Origin: Verrucomicrobiota bacterium
GTDB lineage: Bacteria; Verrucomicrobiota; Verrucomicrobiia; Limisphaerales; CAIMTB01
Length of the DNA: 34,909 nt
Direction of reading: 5' to 3'
NCBI GenBank assembly: GCA_963205105.1
Contig: CAUJJW010000096.1
Coordinates: 1 to 34,909 of the forward strand
The notes under the pieces were generated by a model, which was given only the letters and a program-made list of their open reading frames with translations, did not search any database and had not been told where the DNA came from. The position numbers and the translations under genes are program-made. Shown here piece after piece: positions 1-9,014 of the stretch. Numbering within the stretch: position 1 is the first letter of the stretch; each line of letters opens with the position of its first letter.

Positions 1-2
1 GC

Positions 3-2603
3 TCGGGACAGGGCGGCAAACCCCGTCAGTGGACCCCCGACACAGACACCTACATCCAGCACATCGCCAGGATTGGCGAAACGCTCCGCGCCCACGGCCT
101 CGGCTTTGAACTCAGCCTGCTCAGCCCCCTCGAAGTCGGCCCCGGATATGCCCGCGCCACCGGTGAGTCAGGTCGCTGGGTCCAGTTCCGCGAGGGCTGG
201 CGGGACCCGGTCACCGGCGCTTATTCCGTCGGGCTTTGGGAACAGCGCCGCTGGACCAACAACAAGGGCACGGTCGAACTCCGCCGCAGCAGGGTCCGCG
301 CCTTCGCCTTCCGGGAACGCCGCATCGGCCAAACCGCGTTCTACGCCGTCGATCCCGCCGACATCGTGGAACTCCGCCAACCCCCGGATCTCGAACTGGG
401 CAGCGAATCGCCAGGCGCCAAGCAGCGACGCCTGGTGGTCCGCGGGTCCGGGGATGCCGACGCCAACCCGCGCGACCGTGTCCTGGTGGTGGTCTCCTAC
501 GACGTCCCTGAAATGGACTATTTCAGCCCGAAAGCCCTGCCCTTCCTGGAATCGCTCATCGGCCGATACCACGCCGCCGGCATCCCCTTGCACGGGTTGT
601 ACGCCGACGAAATGCACATCCAACAGGACTGGGGCTACAACAACCACCACGAGGAAGGTCAGTTCGCCCTCCGCTTCCTCACCCCGAACCTTGCCCGTCG
701 GTTCGCTGAACTCCACGGCGCCGAGTACGCCGATCTCGACAAGTGGCTCGTCTATTTCTGCCACGGCCAGCACAGCTTCCTCTCGAATCTCCAGGCCCGC
801 CTCGACGCCCAACACACCGTGGGCTCCGACCCCGACGCCGTCCAACGCACCGCCCTGCTCCGCCGCCGCTATTACGAACTCCTGCACAACACCGTCGTCG
901 AGTTGTTCGCCCGCGCCAAAGCCTCCGCCGAGAAGCTCTACGGCCATCCGCTCGAAGCCCGGGCCCACGCCACCTGGGCTCAAAGTCCCACGATCGATTT
1001 CTGGAACACCCGCAACCAGCCCCAGGCGCCACGCCAGTACGAGTACACTTCCGATTTTTTGTGGTCGAACACCATCCAGCAGGCCGCCAGCGCGTGCAGC
1101 GACTACTTCAAGTGGAACGAGTTCCTCACCGGCGGCGGCAACGACCACGCCGAGGGCGGTTGGTCCGATCGCAACTACTACGGCCTTGCCCTGGCCTGTT
1201 CCACCGGCAGCCTGAACGACGTTCCCAATGCCTACGCCGCCGCCTGGGGCATGCCAGCCGCCGCACTTCAGCGCCATCGCAACCTCGAAAACGCCTTCGG
1301 TTGTTCCCCCGATCCCGCCTTCGCCGCGGTCACGGATTTCGCCCACCGCGAAGTCCCGGTCCTCATGCTCTACCCATCCTCCCTCGTCGCCAGCGACGAA
1401 CGCTTCGGATCCTGGATGGTGCAGTATGGGTACGCCAACTTCGTGACCCCGGCCAAACTGCTCGAGCACGGACGCGTCATGCCCAACGGCACGATCGATC
1501 TGCGCGGGCGCCAATACCACGCCATCGCCGTGCTCTTCGAACCTCTCCCGCCTCCGGAATTACTGCCGTTGCTGGAACGTTTCGTCGCCGCTGGCGGACG
1601 CCTGATCTGGTCCGGCCCACCCCCGAGACTCGACCTCGCCGGCGGTTCGGTTCTCGAACGATGGAGGAACCTCTGCGGCATCCAGGCGCTTCACGCCACC
1701 CACGAAGGCCTCACCCTTCCCGGAACCCTCGTCACCTTCGAAGGCAAGCTCCACCAGGTGCCACCCCAGACCCTGCTCACCGATCTTCGCGTCGACCAGG
1801 TCTGGCCCGTCGAACCCAAGCCCGACCACGCCGTCGTCGCCCGCATCGGGTCGCGCATTCTCGGAGTCCACCACACCTCCGGCATCCAAGGTTCCGTCAC
1901 CTACCTCGGTTTCCGACCCCGCGACGATCAGGCCGCCTCCCTGGGCTACGAAGTCCGGACCTGGTTCGAGATCCTGTCCGCCCTGGGGGCCTACCCCGGA
2001 CCCGACGATCCCTCTGTCGTCTCACGCCGCTCGCCCTATCTGGCCACCCGCTTCCCCAACGGCACCATCGCTCTCGCCGCCCATTACCGGAACCACGTGG
2101 AGGGCTGGCCCGGCGGCTTCCACCGCAACACCGCGGAAGACGACGAAATCCTGAAGAACAATCCGCCGCCGCCCGAATCCCTGGAAGTCGACCCGCTCAC
2201 CGTGAGCGGACGGACCATCCGCTTTCGCGGCAGCCGCGTGGTCGCTTTCCGCGAAGACGAGACGGGCCAACTCGCCGCGTTCGCCGGGTATCAAACCGAC
2301 CGCATCCGTGTTGACGACCGCGAACACATGTTCTCCGACAAGCCCATGGAGTTCATCGCCTGGGCCCCGGTTGCACGGGCCCGGCAGATGCCTGGCGGGG
2401 CCCGGCTTGAGGTCTGGGTGCAAGGCTCTGCCCGCATCCGCATCCCCTGGAATCAGGCGGAAGGAACGCCACGCCTCGTGCGTGCCGGAAACAAACCCGG
2501 CACTTCCGGAGCCGCAATGGAAGCAACCTTCCGGGACGGGTGGCTGGAGTTTGAGGCCGGTCCGGGCAAGGCCCAGGGGCACCTCTATCTGCTGGAAAGC
2601 TAG
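3..2603 (+). CDS. Glycoside-hydrolase-like secreted/cytosolic protein, 5' end missing
   Basis: The frame is open from the first bases of the window to TAG at 2603 (866 residues visible), so the gene starts upstream. No assigned family is recognised with certainty. The layout suggests a TIM-barrel glycosidase. An acidic pair in YADEMH (about nt 600-617) sits where a barrel catalytic acid would be expected, and is followed by HHEEGQF and CHGQHSF, rich in His and aromatic residues. Around nt 1520-1625 a stretch resembling the glutamine-amidotransferase-like/trimerisation domain of GH42-type beta-galactosidases follows (AVLFEPLPPPELLPLLERF, then GGRLIWSG). The C-terminal 250 residues look beta-rich. 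The M20 peptidase gene follows on the same strand after about 60 bp. Substrate unknown. The coding frame is certain; the glycosidase role is an inference from layout. Confidence 0.7.
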   Translation, partial: SGQGGKPRQWTPDTDTYIQHIARIGETLRAHGLGFELSLLSPLEVGPGYARATGESGRWVQFREGWRDPVTGAYSVGLWEQRRWTNNKGTVELRRSRVRAFAFRERRIGQTAFYAVDPADIVELRQPPDLELGSESPGAKQRRLVVRGSGDADANPRDRVLVVVSYDVPEMDYFSPKALPFLESLIGRYHAAGIPLHGLYADEMHIQQDWGYNNHHEEGQFALRFLTPNLARRFAELHGAEYADLDKWLVYFCHGQHSFLSNLQARLDAQHTVGSDPDAVQRTALLRRRYYELLHNTVVELFARAKASAEKLYGHPLEARAHATWAQSPTIDFWNTRNQPQAPRQYEYTSDFLWSNTIQQAASACSDYFKWNEFLTGGGNDHAEGGWSDRNYYGLALACSTGSLNDVPNAYAAAWGMPAAALQRHRNLENAFGCSPDPAFAAVTDFAHREVPVLMLYPSSLVASDERFGSWMVQYGYANFVTPAKLLEHGRVMPNGTIDLRGRQYHAIAVLFEPLPPPELLPLLERFVAAGGRLIWSGPPPRLDLAGGSVLERWRNLCGIQALHATHEGLTLPGTLVTFEGKLHQVPPQTLLTDLRVDQVWPVEPKPDHAVVARIGSRILGVHHTSGIQGSVTYLGFRPRDDQAASLGYEVRTWFEILSALGAYPGPDDPSVVSRRSPYLATRFPNGTIALAAHYRNHVEGWPGGFHRNTAEDDEILKNNPPPPESLEVDPLTVSGRTIRFRGSRVVAFREDETGQLAAFAGYQTDRIRVDDREHMFSDKPMEFIAWAPVARARQMPGGARLEVWVQGSARIRIPWNQAEGTPRLVRAGNKPGTSGAAMEATFRDGWLEFEAGPGKAQGHLYLLES

Positions 2604-2665
2604 GTGACCGCGTCGTCCCGCCTGGGTACCCTCGACGCATCTTGCGCCGCCCATCGCCCAGCCCT

Positions 2666-3796
2666 GTGGTTCGACTCCTGCGCGAACTCATCGCCCTGCC
2701 CAGCGTCAATCCGGCGTTCCTGCCTGCCGACGACCCGCTCGCCGGGGAGCATCGCGTCGCCGATTACGTCGCGTCTCTCGGAGCGAAGGCGGGCCTGAGC
2801 GTGGATTTTCAGGAGGTGACGCCCAACCGCCGCAATGTGCTCCTCCGTCTCACCCCCCAGGGCCGCATCCGCCATCGCATCCTGCTCGCCCCCCACCTGG
2901 ACACCGTCGGCAGTGTCGACGGTTCCCTCGAAATCTTTAAGCCCACCCTGGCCAACGGCCGGGTCTGGGGCCGCGGCGCCTGCGACACCAAGGGCTGCGT
3001 CGCCGCCATGCTCACCGCCATGTTCGACGTGGCTGCGGCCAGCTCTCGCCCCGCCCAAACCGAAATCGTGTTCGCAGGACTCATCGACGAAGAGAATCAA
3101 CAGCTCGGCTCACGCGCCCTAAGTCGCACCCGACTGAAGGCGGACCTCGGGATCGTCGGCGAACCCACCCGCTTGGAGGTGGTCACCGCCCACAAGGGCG
3201 ACGTCTGGGCCCGGATCGAAACGCGCGGCAAAGCCGCCCACGGCGCCCGCCCGGATCTTGGCATCAACGCCGTTCGAGCCATGGCCCGCGTGGTGGAACT
3301 GATCGAAGGCGATTACGCCGCCGAACTCGCCCGACGCCCCCTGCATCCCCTGCTCGGAGGCCCCACCATCAACGTGGGCATGATCCGGGGAGGCAGCCAG
3401 CCCAACATCGTTCCCGATCGTTGCGTGATCGAGATCGATCGCCGCACCGTTCCCGGCGAAACCGCGGCGGGTACCAAGCGCGAAATCGAATCCTTCCTCC
3501 GCAAGCACGGCGTGAAATCCACCCTGGTGGACATGAAGGGCGTGATCGCGCCCCCACTCGAAACCGACCCCAACCTGCCCTGGGTCCAAAACTTCCTCAC
3601 CGCCACCGGACGGCGCGAAACCCAGGGGGTCACCTATTTCTGCGACGCCGCCGTCCTCGCGCTGGGCGGCATCCCCTGCGTGGTGTTCGGTCCCGGCGAC
3701 ATCGCCCAGGCCCACACCGCCCGCGAATGGATCTCGGTCGCGTCCCTGGAACGGGGAACCGCGCTCCTGAAACGATTCCTCGAACGGCTCCCGTGA
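2666..3796 (+). CDS. M20 family metallopeptidase (ArgE/DapE/acetylornithine deacetylase-like)
   Basis: Zinc-dependent amidohydrolase of the M20 family, about 376 residues and therefore of normal length. Numbering from GTG 2666, the metal and catalytic signature is complete: His77 and Asp79 in APHLDTVG, bridging Asp107 in GRGACDTKG, general base Glu142 and ligand Glu143 in DEE, Glu166 in GEPTRLE, and C-terminal His350 in AQAHTAREW. The dimerisation domain includes GKAAHGARPDLGINA. An in-frame TTG at 2642 would add eight Pro/Ser-rich residues; GTG 2666 gives the family-like N-terminus VRLLRELIALPSVNP. Neither has a clear Shine-Dalgarno. The stop overlaps the next start by 4 bp (GTGA), implying translational coupling. 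The substrate (N-acetylornithine, succinyl-diaminopimelate, other N-acyl amino acids) cannot be decided from sequence. Confidence 0.9.
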   Translation: MVRLLRELIALPSVNPAFLPADDPLAGEHRVADYVASLGAKAGLSVDFQEVTPNRRNVLLRLTPQGRIRHRILLAPHLDTVGSVDGSLEIFKPTLANGRVWGRGACDTKGCVAAMLTAMFDVAAASSRPAQTEIVFAGLIDEENQQLGSRALSRTRLKADLGIVGEPTRLEVVTAHKGDVWARIETRGKAAHGARPDLGINAVRAMARVVELIEGDYAAELARRPLHPLLGGPTINVGMIRGGSQPNIVPDRCVIEIDRRTVPGETAAGTKREIESFLRKHGVKSTLVDMKGVIAPPLETDPNLPWVQNFLTATGRRETQGVTYFCDAAVLALGGIPCVVFGPGDIAQAHTAREWISVASLERGTALLKRFLERLP

Positions 3797-5475
3797 CTGC
3801 TCCCAGCCCTGCGCCGGCGCCGGAATCGCGCCGCGATCACCTCGCGTTCTTCCGGCAAAGCGGCTGGATGCTCCTGGCCAATGCCCTTGCCGGCCTGTTC
3901 TTCACCCTGGCCAACAACCCCGCCGGCCAAATCGCCAACGCCCCCGTCGTGGGCAAGGCCGAGTTCGCCACCTTTGGCGCCCTGCTCGACTGGCTCATCC
4001 TCCTCGGAATCCCCGCAGCCGGGCTCCAGGCGGTCTTCGCCCAACTGGCCTCGGGCGCGGTCGACACCGACCGCCAGCGCCAGCTGCGAACCACCATCCG
4101 CACCGTTCTCCTGGTGGTCGTGGCAGCCTGGTCTGCGGTCGCCTGTGGCGCCTGGATCGGTCGCAGCCGACTCTTGTCAACCTTCCAGATCGCCAACCCA
4201 TGGGCTTTGGCCTTCACCCTGGGAACGGTGCTCATCGGTCTCGTTTACCCCGTCTTTGCCGGGCTCCTGCAAGGTGGTCAGAAGTTCCTGTGGCTGGGCA
4301 ATGCCGCCATCACCTCCGGGGCCGGCCGCCTCGCGGGTGTCACCCTGGCGGTCGTGGTCCTCGGGCACCTGGCCGCCGGCGCCATGGCGGGGGTCATGCT
4401 CGGATCCCTCGCAGCACTAACGATCACCATCGTGAGCAGCCGCCCCACTTGGTGGGGCCCGTCCATGGCGTCGCGAGATTGGTCCTGGGTGCGCCCCTGC
4501 CTCGCACTCACCCTCGGCCTCGCCGCGGGAAACGTCATGCTCGCCGCCGATTCCACCTTCGTTCAATCCGCGTTCACCGGCCAGGAACGGGCCTTCTACG
4601 TGGCTGCGGGCAAGGTCGGCCGCGCCCTGGTCTTTCTGACCATGCCGCTCGCCCTCGTGCTCTTCCCGCGGGTCGCCAAGAGCGCTGCCACCGGTCAGCC
4701 CACCGCCGCCCTCCGGCTCGCGCTCGGCGCCACCCTGGGCACCGGACTCGCCGCCGCGCTCTTCGGTTCCGCCTTCCCGAAGCTGACGATTCAGGTGCTG
4801 TACTTCGGTAACCCCGTCTTTCTCCCGGCTGCGGAGCTCGTCCCGCTGTTCTGCTGGTGCATGCTCCCGCTCACCGCCGCCTACACCCTGGTGAACAACA
4901 TTCTCGCCCGAAAACGATTCGCGGCGGTCCCCTGGTTGCTCCTGGTCGCGGCGGGCTACGCCTTCTCCCTGGCGGCCATGCGCGAAGGCGTGCTCCGCAG
5001 GGCCTCGCCGTTGTTCGAAATCAGCGAGGTCCGCCCCTCCATGGGCGATCGCTTGAAAGCACCCGCGACCGCCCTCGATCTTCACCTGCGCGCCGCAATC
5101 ACCCAGGCCGGCGCCTCCTCGTCCTCAACGCCGCCGTTCCCCGACTCGCCCGAGCGTCTGGCCGACGCCATCAATCAGGTGCTCACCCGCGAAACCTTGT
5201 ACGACACGCAACGTTTCGCCGGCATCCTGCTCGGATCGGAAACCCAGAGCCTCCTGGCCGCCCCCCCGGACGCCGCCAGCCTGGGCTGGCTCAATCGACG
5301 ACTCCTGGAGGATGTCTATCCCGGCGACCTGGAACGTCGCCCCGCCCGCCGGCTGTTCGACGAGTCCCGCCGCGTTCTCCACACCCTCGGATTCTTCAGC
5401 CTCCTTCTACTCGGGGTATCGGTTCTGTTTTCCCTGCCGCGCGGGGCGGAAGTGAAGGCGGCGCCCCCAGCTTGA
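3793..5475 (+). CDS. Flippase-like multi-spanning membrane protein with C-terminal soluble domain
   Basis: About 560 residues, starting at GTG 3793 inside the GTGA overlap with the M20 gene. The first 395 residues hold roughly ten hydrophobic segments (for example 24-40, 62-84, 103-120, 136-158, 178-214, 236-255, 278-292, 306-326, 345-365, 379-396). Residues FATFGALLDWLILLGIPAAG resemble the start of Wzx/MATE-like oligosaccharide flippases. A non-membrane stretch of about 140 residues follows (400-540), then a last membrane segment near residues 536-552 (GFFSLLLLGVSVLFSL). That tail is not part of standard flippases. The likely role is moving a lipid-linked glycan or similar amphiphile across the inner membrane, consistent with the adjacent glycosyltransferase. 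An upstream in-frame extension to nt 3421 is antisense-like noise within the M20 gene and was discarded. Confidence 0.7.
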   Translation: MTAPSPAPAPESRRDHLAFFRQSGWMLLANALAGLFFTLANNPAGQIANAPVVGKAEFATFGALLDWLILLGIPAAGLQAVFAQLASGAVDTDRQRQLRTTIRTVLLVVVAAWSAVACGAWIGRSRLLSTFQIANPWALAFTLGTVLIGLVYPVFAGLLQGGQKFLWLGNAAITSGAGRLAGVTLAVVVLGHLAAGAMAGVMLGSLAALTITIVSSRPTWWGPSMASRDWSWVRPCLALTLGLAAGNVMLAADSTFVQSAFTGQERAFYVAAGKVGRALVFLTMPLALVLFPRVAKSAATGQPTAALRLALGATLGTGLAAALFGSAFPKLTIQVLYFGNPVFLPAAELVPLFCWCMLPLTAAYTLVNNILARKRFAAVPWLLLVAAGYAFSLAAMREGVLRRASPLFEISEVRPSMGDRLKAPATALDLHLRAAITQAGASSSSTPPFPDSPERLADAINQVLTRETLYDTQRFAGILLGSETQSLLAAPPDAASLGWLNRRLLEDVYPGDLERRPARRLFDESRRVLHTLGFFSLLLLGVSVLFSLPRGAEVKAAPPA

Positions 5476-6247
5476 CGTAGAGCCATTGCTCGATCGGACG
5501 CAGCGGCGCCAGCATCCGGTAGAACGGTGAGTACACCAACCGCAGCCGGACAATGCTCAGGAACATCGTCAGTGAACTGCGGCCCAGCGTGATCTTGGAC
5601 CCGATCTGGTCGGTCCACTCGGTCGGAACTTCCCGGACCCGGAATCCCGCCCGCTTCAGGCAATAGAGCAGGTTGATGTCAAAGGCGAGGTCGGCCGTCC
5701 GCAGGTCATTGTGAATGGCCTGAACCGCCTCCCGCCGCATCACCTTCGCTCCACATTGCGTGTCCTGGATGCCCATCCAGAAGAAGCCTTCGACAATGGC
5801 GTGGAAGATCCGACTCGCCAGCCGCCGCTTCCACGGTTGCTCCTCCCCCAGTTTCGATTCAGGCATCCACCGGGACCCGATGACACAATCGTTGCCCGGC
5901 ATCTGCTTCACCAAATCATGAAACGCCGACGGAGGGGTTGCTCCATCGGCGTCGACATACCCGATCAGATCCGTTCCAGGGGCAAGCTTGAGTCCCTCGA
6001 TCAGGGCGCCGCCCTTGCCAATGGGGGCCGGAAAATCCAGCCACCCAATCCCGCCGCAGGTGGCCGCGGCTTGCCGGACGACGTGGATCGTACCGTCCCG
6101 GCACCCGTTCAGCACCACCACCAGCAGAAAGGGACCACGGTAGTGCTCCTTGAAATATCGGGAATAGGCGAGGAGGACCGGACCAATCCGGGCCTCCTCG
6201 TTGTAGGCGGGAATCAGCAGTAACAGTCGCGGATCCGTCTCGGGCAC
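5396..6247 (-). CDS. Family 2 glycosyltransferase (DPM1/GtrB/ALG5-like)
   Basis: A GT-A fold transferase of 283 residues. It starts with the nucleotide-binding strand LLLLIPAYNEE (residues 8-18), has the metal-binding DAD motif at 99-101 (YVDADGATPP), and the DTQCGAKVM block at 162-170 typical of polyprenyl-phosphate mannosyl/glucosyltransferases. An acceptor-side RTADLAFDINLLY block is at 183-195. No convincing transmembrane anchor is seen, so it resembles the soluble ALG5/DPM1-like type acting on a membrane lipid carrier. The start codon is GTG at 6247. The product is probably a polyprenyl-phosphate sugar. The gene converges on the flippase-like gene and their coding ends overlap by 80 bp, about the last 27 codons of each. 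The sugar and acceptor are not predictable. Confidence 0.88.
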   Translation of the reverse strand: MPETDPRLLLLIPAYNEEARIGPVLLAYSRYFKEHYRGPFLLVVVLNGCRDGTIHVVRQAAATCGGIGWLDFPAPIGKGGALIEGLKLAPGTDLIGYVDADGATPPSAFHDLVKQMPGNDCVIGSRWMPESKLGEEQPWKRRLASRIFHAIVEGFFWMGIQDTQCGAKVMRREAVQAIHNDLRTADLAFDINLLYCLKRAGFRVREVPTEWTDQIGSKITLGRSSLTMFLSIVRLRLVYSPFYRMLAPLRPIEQWLYVKLGAPPSLPPRAAGKTEPIPRVEGG

Positions 6248-6295
6248 GCGAAACCGTTACCGAAGCCCCCGCCCGAAGGCAACCGAGACCACCGT

Positions 6296-8275
6296 TTACG
6301 GCAGTCCCGGGATCGAGACTTGGCCCCGGATTTCACCCGGAGCATTCGCCGCGGTGTGAACGTTCACATAGGTCAAACCGCCCAACAGCGCCTCCTTCTG
6401 CGCCCCGGTCAGCAGCACCGTCCCTGTAAACGCCCCGGATTCGGCAAAAGCCCCCTGATGGAACGGAGCCAGATCGATCATCACGCCCGCGTTCGCCCCG
6501 ACCGCGGCCGGACCATGAATATGCGCGCGCGTCGCCGGCCCCGACAAACCCCCGTAGCGGATGTCGAAGGAAAGCGTATCCCCTTCCAGGCGCAGCAACG
6601 CCCGGCCGGTGCCCGACGTCGTAACCGGCGGAACTTCCGAGTCGCCGCTCAAAACGGCCCCCAGCGGAAGTCCCGTCACACAGGGCAACACCTGCCCGCG
6701 GATTTCACCCGGGGCATTCGCCGCAGTGTGCACGTTCACGTACGTGAGCCCCGAAACCACCGACACCAGCTGGTCCGGAGTCAGGGTCACCGTTCCCACA
6801 AACCGCCCAGAGGCTCCGAACGGCCCGTCGTGGAAGGGCTCCAGATCAATCAGCACACCCGCGCTCACGCCAATCGCCGCCGGCCCATGGATGTGGGCCC
6901 GGGTCGCCGCTCCGGACAAACCAGAGTAGGTGATCACAAAGCTCAATTGATCCCCCAGAAGCGTGAAGTGAGCACTCCCGCGTCCCGCCGTCACCACCGC
7001 CGACGGCGCTTCCTGCGCCCCACTCAACGCCGCGCCCATGGCCACCGGAACCACCTGCCCCCGGATTTCACCCGGCGCATTGGCCGCCGTGTGGACGTTC
7101 ACATAGGTCCTGCCGCTGAGGATCGACGCCTTCTGTTCCGTCGTCAGAACCACCGAGCCCGCCAGCGTTCCGGAGGTGCCAAAGGCCCCCCCGTTGAACG
7201 GTTCCAGATCGATGAGGACGCCCGCCGACACATCCGTCCCGGCCGGACCATGGATGTGCGCCCGCGTCGCCGGCCCCGAAAGCCCGGAGTAACTGATGCT
7301 GAACGTCAGCGTGTTCCCCTCCACCCGAAGCGTCCCGGAACCGGTTCCCGCCGTGGCAATCGCCGTCGGCCGCTCGTATGCCCCACCCAGCACCACACTC
7401 AGCGGAATCACCCCGCCGGTCGCCAAGTCCGCCACCCGGAACAGGCCGGAATCACCACGGACCACCACGCTCGCCGTCAGACCCGTGGTCACCCCGCTCG
7501 CCACGCACCAGGGATCGGACACCATGGCCTTGCTCTGGACCGCATACGGCCCGCCCCCCGCCGTCCAGTTCACCTCCACTGCACTCCCGTTCCGAGCCAC
7601 CCGCGTCACCTGCGTCGGAGCCGGAGCATTCACCGTGATCGACACCGCAGCCGACGTCGTGGACGCCCCCGCGTTGTCGGTCGCCTTCGCCGTGATCACA
7701 TGCGCACCCAGCGCCCAGTCGACCAGCAGGCTGTACGGCGCAGCCTCATCCGCACCCAGGAGCGTCTCTCCATCAAAGAACTCCACCCTGGCCACCGTCC
7801 CGTCCGCATCCGCCGCGGTAACCTCAATCGGCGTTGCCGCCGGTGCCGTCAGCGCCGCACCCGCCGCCGGACTGGTGATCGACACCGTCGGAGCGGTGTT
7901 CGAGGGCGGTCGGCTGCTGGCATTGCCAGGGTTGGTCACCCGGGCACCCGCCGTCGCTGAACCGTCGCCATCCGAATCTCCCAACTCCGCGCCATTGGCC
8001 GTGCCATCACCATCTGAGTCCAGCGCTGCCAGTGTCGGAGACCAGAAGGCGGCGCCTGACGGGCCTCCCACAATGGCCTGCACGGCCAGCCCAAAAGGAT
8101 TCCGCGCCCCGCCACCGCCCGCCGAGACGTGGCAGTTGGCACAGCCGAACGTGGCTCCGTTGGGAATCATGCCGACTCGGAAATTTCGCGCCGACGCCAC
8201 CATCGGCACACTCAACAAGGCCAGACACACCCAACCGGTGGCCAGACCGCCGCCTCCAAAACGATATTTGCTCAT
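6296..8275 (-). CDS. Secreted temptin-like/Ig-like/triple CHRD domain protein
   Basis: Exported modular protein, about 659 residues from ATG 8275, which leads directly into a signal peptide (VCLALLSVPMVASA). A TTG at 8305 would add ten residues. Next comes a temptin-like module: NFRVGMIPNGATFGCANCH, GGGGARNPFG, then acidic calcium-binding-type loops DSDGDGTANG and DSDGDG. Its Cys pair forms a CxxCH (Cys45, Cys48, His49), a potential haem c site. An Ig-like segment of roughly 90 residues follows (PTVSITSPAAGAALTAP to SAAVSITV). After a linker come three CHRD repeats, each with ATRAHIHGPA, a GVLIDL or GVMIDL strand, TYVNVHTAANAPGEIRGQV, and about 115-120 residues. CHRD domains are named from chordin and their biochemical role in bacteria is unclear. 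The gene is divergent from the ECF sigma gene. Confidence 0.85.
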   Translation of the reverse strand: MSKYRFGGGGLATGWVCLALLSVPMVASARNFRVGMIPNGATFGCANCHVSAGGGGARNPFGLAVQAIVGGPSGAAFWSPTLAALDSDGDGTANGAELGDSDGDGSATAGARVTNPGNASSRPPSNTAPTVSITSPAAGAALTAPAATPIEVTAADADGTVARVEFFDGETLLGADEAAPYSLLVDWALGAHVITAKATDNAGASTTSAAVSITVNAPAPTQVTRVARNGSAVEVNWTAGGGPYAVQSKAMVSDPWCVASGVTTGLTASVVVRGDSGLFRVADLATGGVIPLSVVLGGAYERPTAIATAGTGSGTLRVEGNTLTFSISYSGLSGPATRAHIHGPAGTDVSAGVLIDLEPFNGGAFGTSGTLAGSVVLTTEQKASILSGRTYVNVHTAANAPGEIRGQVVPVAMGAALSGAQEAPSAVVTAGRGSAHFTLLGDQLSFVITYSGLSGAATRAHIHGPAAIGVSAGVLIDLEPFHDGPFGASGRFVGTVTLTPDQLVSVVSGLTYVNVHTAANAPGEIRGQVLPCVTGLPLGAVLSGDSEVPPVTTSGTGRALLRLEGDTLSFDIRYGGLSGPATRAHIHGPAAVGANAGVMIDLAPFHQGAFAESGAFTGTVLLTGAQKEALLGGLTYVNVHTAANAPGEIRGQVSIPGLP

Positions 8276-8345
8276 GGGTTCGTAAGTATTCAGGTTCAAC
8301 TCCAATAAAGACCGGACCTAACCGCCGATGAGATGCGCGAACCCT

Positions 8346-8358
8346 CGGAAGTGTTCCG
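8346..8358. promoter_or_regulatory. Dyad in the divergent intergenic region (possible operator)
   Basis: CGGAAGTGTTCCG is a 5-bp inverted repeat around GTG, in the 196-bp gap between the temptin/CHRD gene (minus) and the ECF sigma gene (plus). The minus strand reads CGGAAC and the plus strand GGAACC at 8424, both reminiscent of ECF-type -35 elements, but no convincing -10 could be paired with either. Only the dyad itself is observed; an operator role is speculative. Confidence 0.2.
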
Positions 8359-8471
8359 CGAAATTTTTCACTCGCCGGAATCAGGGGCTTGCCGGAGCTT
8401 TTCGCAGCGTTTCGCTCCAGGCCGGGAACCAACGCCTCCCCTCGGGACTCCCATCAGTAATCATCTGCCGC

Positions 8472-9014
8472 ATGCGTAGCGACGTGGATTTCGAACGCCT
8501 CGTGCTCGAACACCACGAGGCGATGTACCGCTTCGCGCGCAGTCTGGCCCGAAATGAATCCGATGCCCGCGATCTCGTCCAAGAGACGTTTCTCCGATGG
8601 GCCCAGCGCGGCCATCAACTCACCGACACCTCCAAAGTCAAAGCATGGCTTTTCACCACGTTGTACCGCGAGTCCGCTGCCAAAGCCCGACGCGCCCTCC
8701 GATTTCCCCATGATTCCATCGAATCCGCCGAACCGGATCTTCCCGAAATCCCTCCCGATGGCCCGATGCGTACCGACGGTTCCCTGATCGTGGCCGCCCT
8801 TAGCCGATTGGATGATACCTTCCGCGCGCCGATCGCCTTATTCTACCTGGAGGATTATTCCTATCCCGAGATCGCCGAGATCCTCGAAATCCCCCTGGGT
8901 ACCGTGAAATCCCGTCTGGCCCGCGGCATCGCCCAACTTCAGCGAGCGGTCGCCAACCCACCCCCACCCCGCACGCCTCCAACCACCCCCACCCATGGAG
9001 CGAGCCCAAGCTAA
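8472..9014 (+). CDS. ECF-type RNA polymerase sigma factor
   Basis: A 180-residue sigma-70 family factor with the two-domain ECF plan. Region 2 covers residues 6-72 (FERLVLEHHEAMYRFARSLA, then DARDLVQETFLRWA, the core-binding and -10 recognition helices). Region 4 covers about 104-158 (LDDTFRAPIALFYLEDYSY, then the helix-turn-helix IAEILEIPLGTVKSRLARG). The tail is Pro/Thr-rich. ATG 8472 was chosen because region 2 begins right after it; the open frame continues upstream but with non-sigma-like residues. The downstream gene starts 20 bp before this stop and encodes a membrane protein with the position and topology of an anti-sigma factor. The factor probably responds to an envelope signal; its regulon is unknown. 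Confidence 0.9.
   Translation: MRSDVDFERLVLEHHEAMYRFARSLARNESDARDLVQETFLRWAQRGHQLTDTSKVKAWLFTTLYRESAAKARRALRFPHDSIESAEPDLPEIPPDGPMRTDGSLIVAALSRLDDTFRAPIALFYLEDYSYPEIAEILEIPLGTVKSRLARGIAQLQRAVANPPPPRTPPTTPTHGASPS

Noticed and set aside
168..1520. 450-codon minus-strand open frame
   Set aside because: Antisense to the glycosidase-like gene; Gly/Val/Glu-biased composition is what high third-position GC produces on the opposite strand, with no motif.
8424..8460. ECF-type autoregulated promoter (GGAACC) before the sigma gene
   Set aside because: A GGAAC box is present but no consistent -10 partner at 15-17 bp could be found; retained only as a remark.
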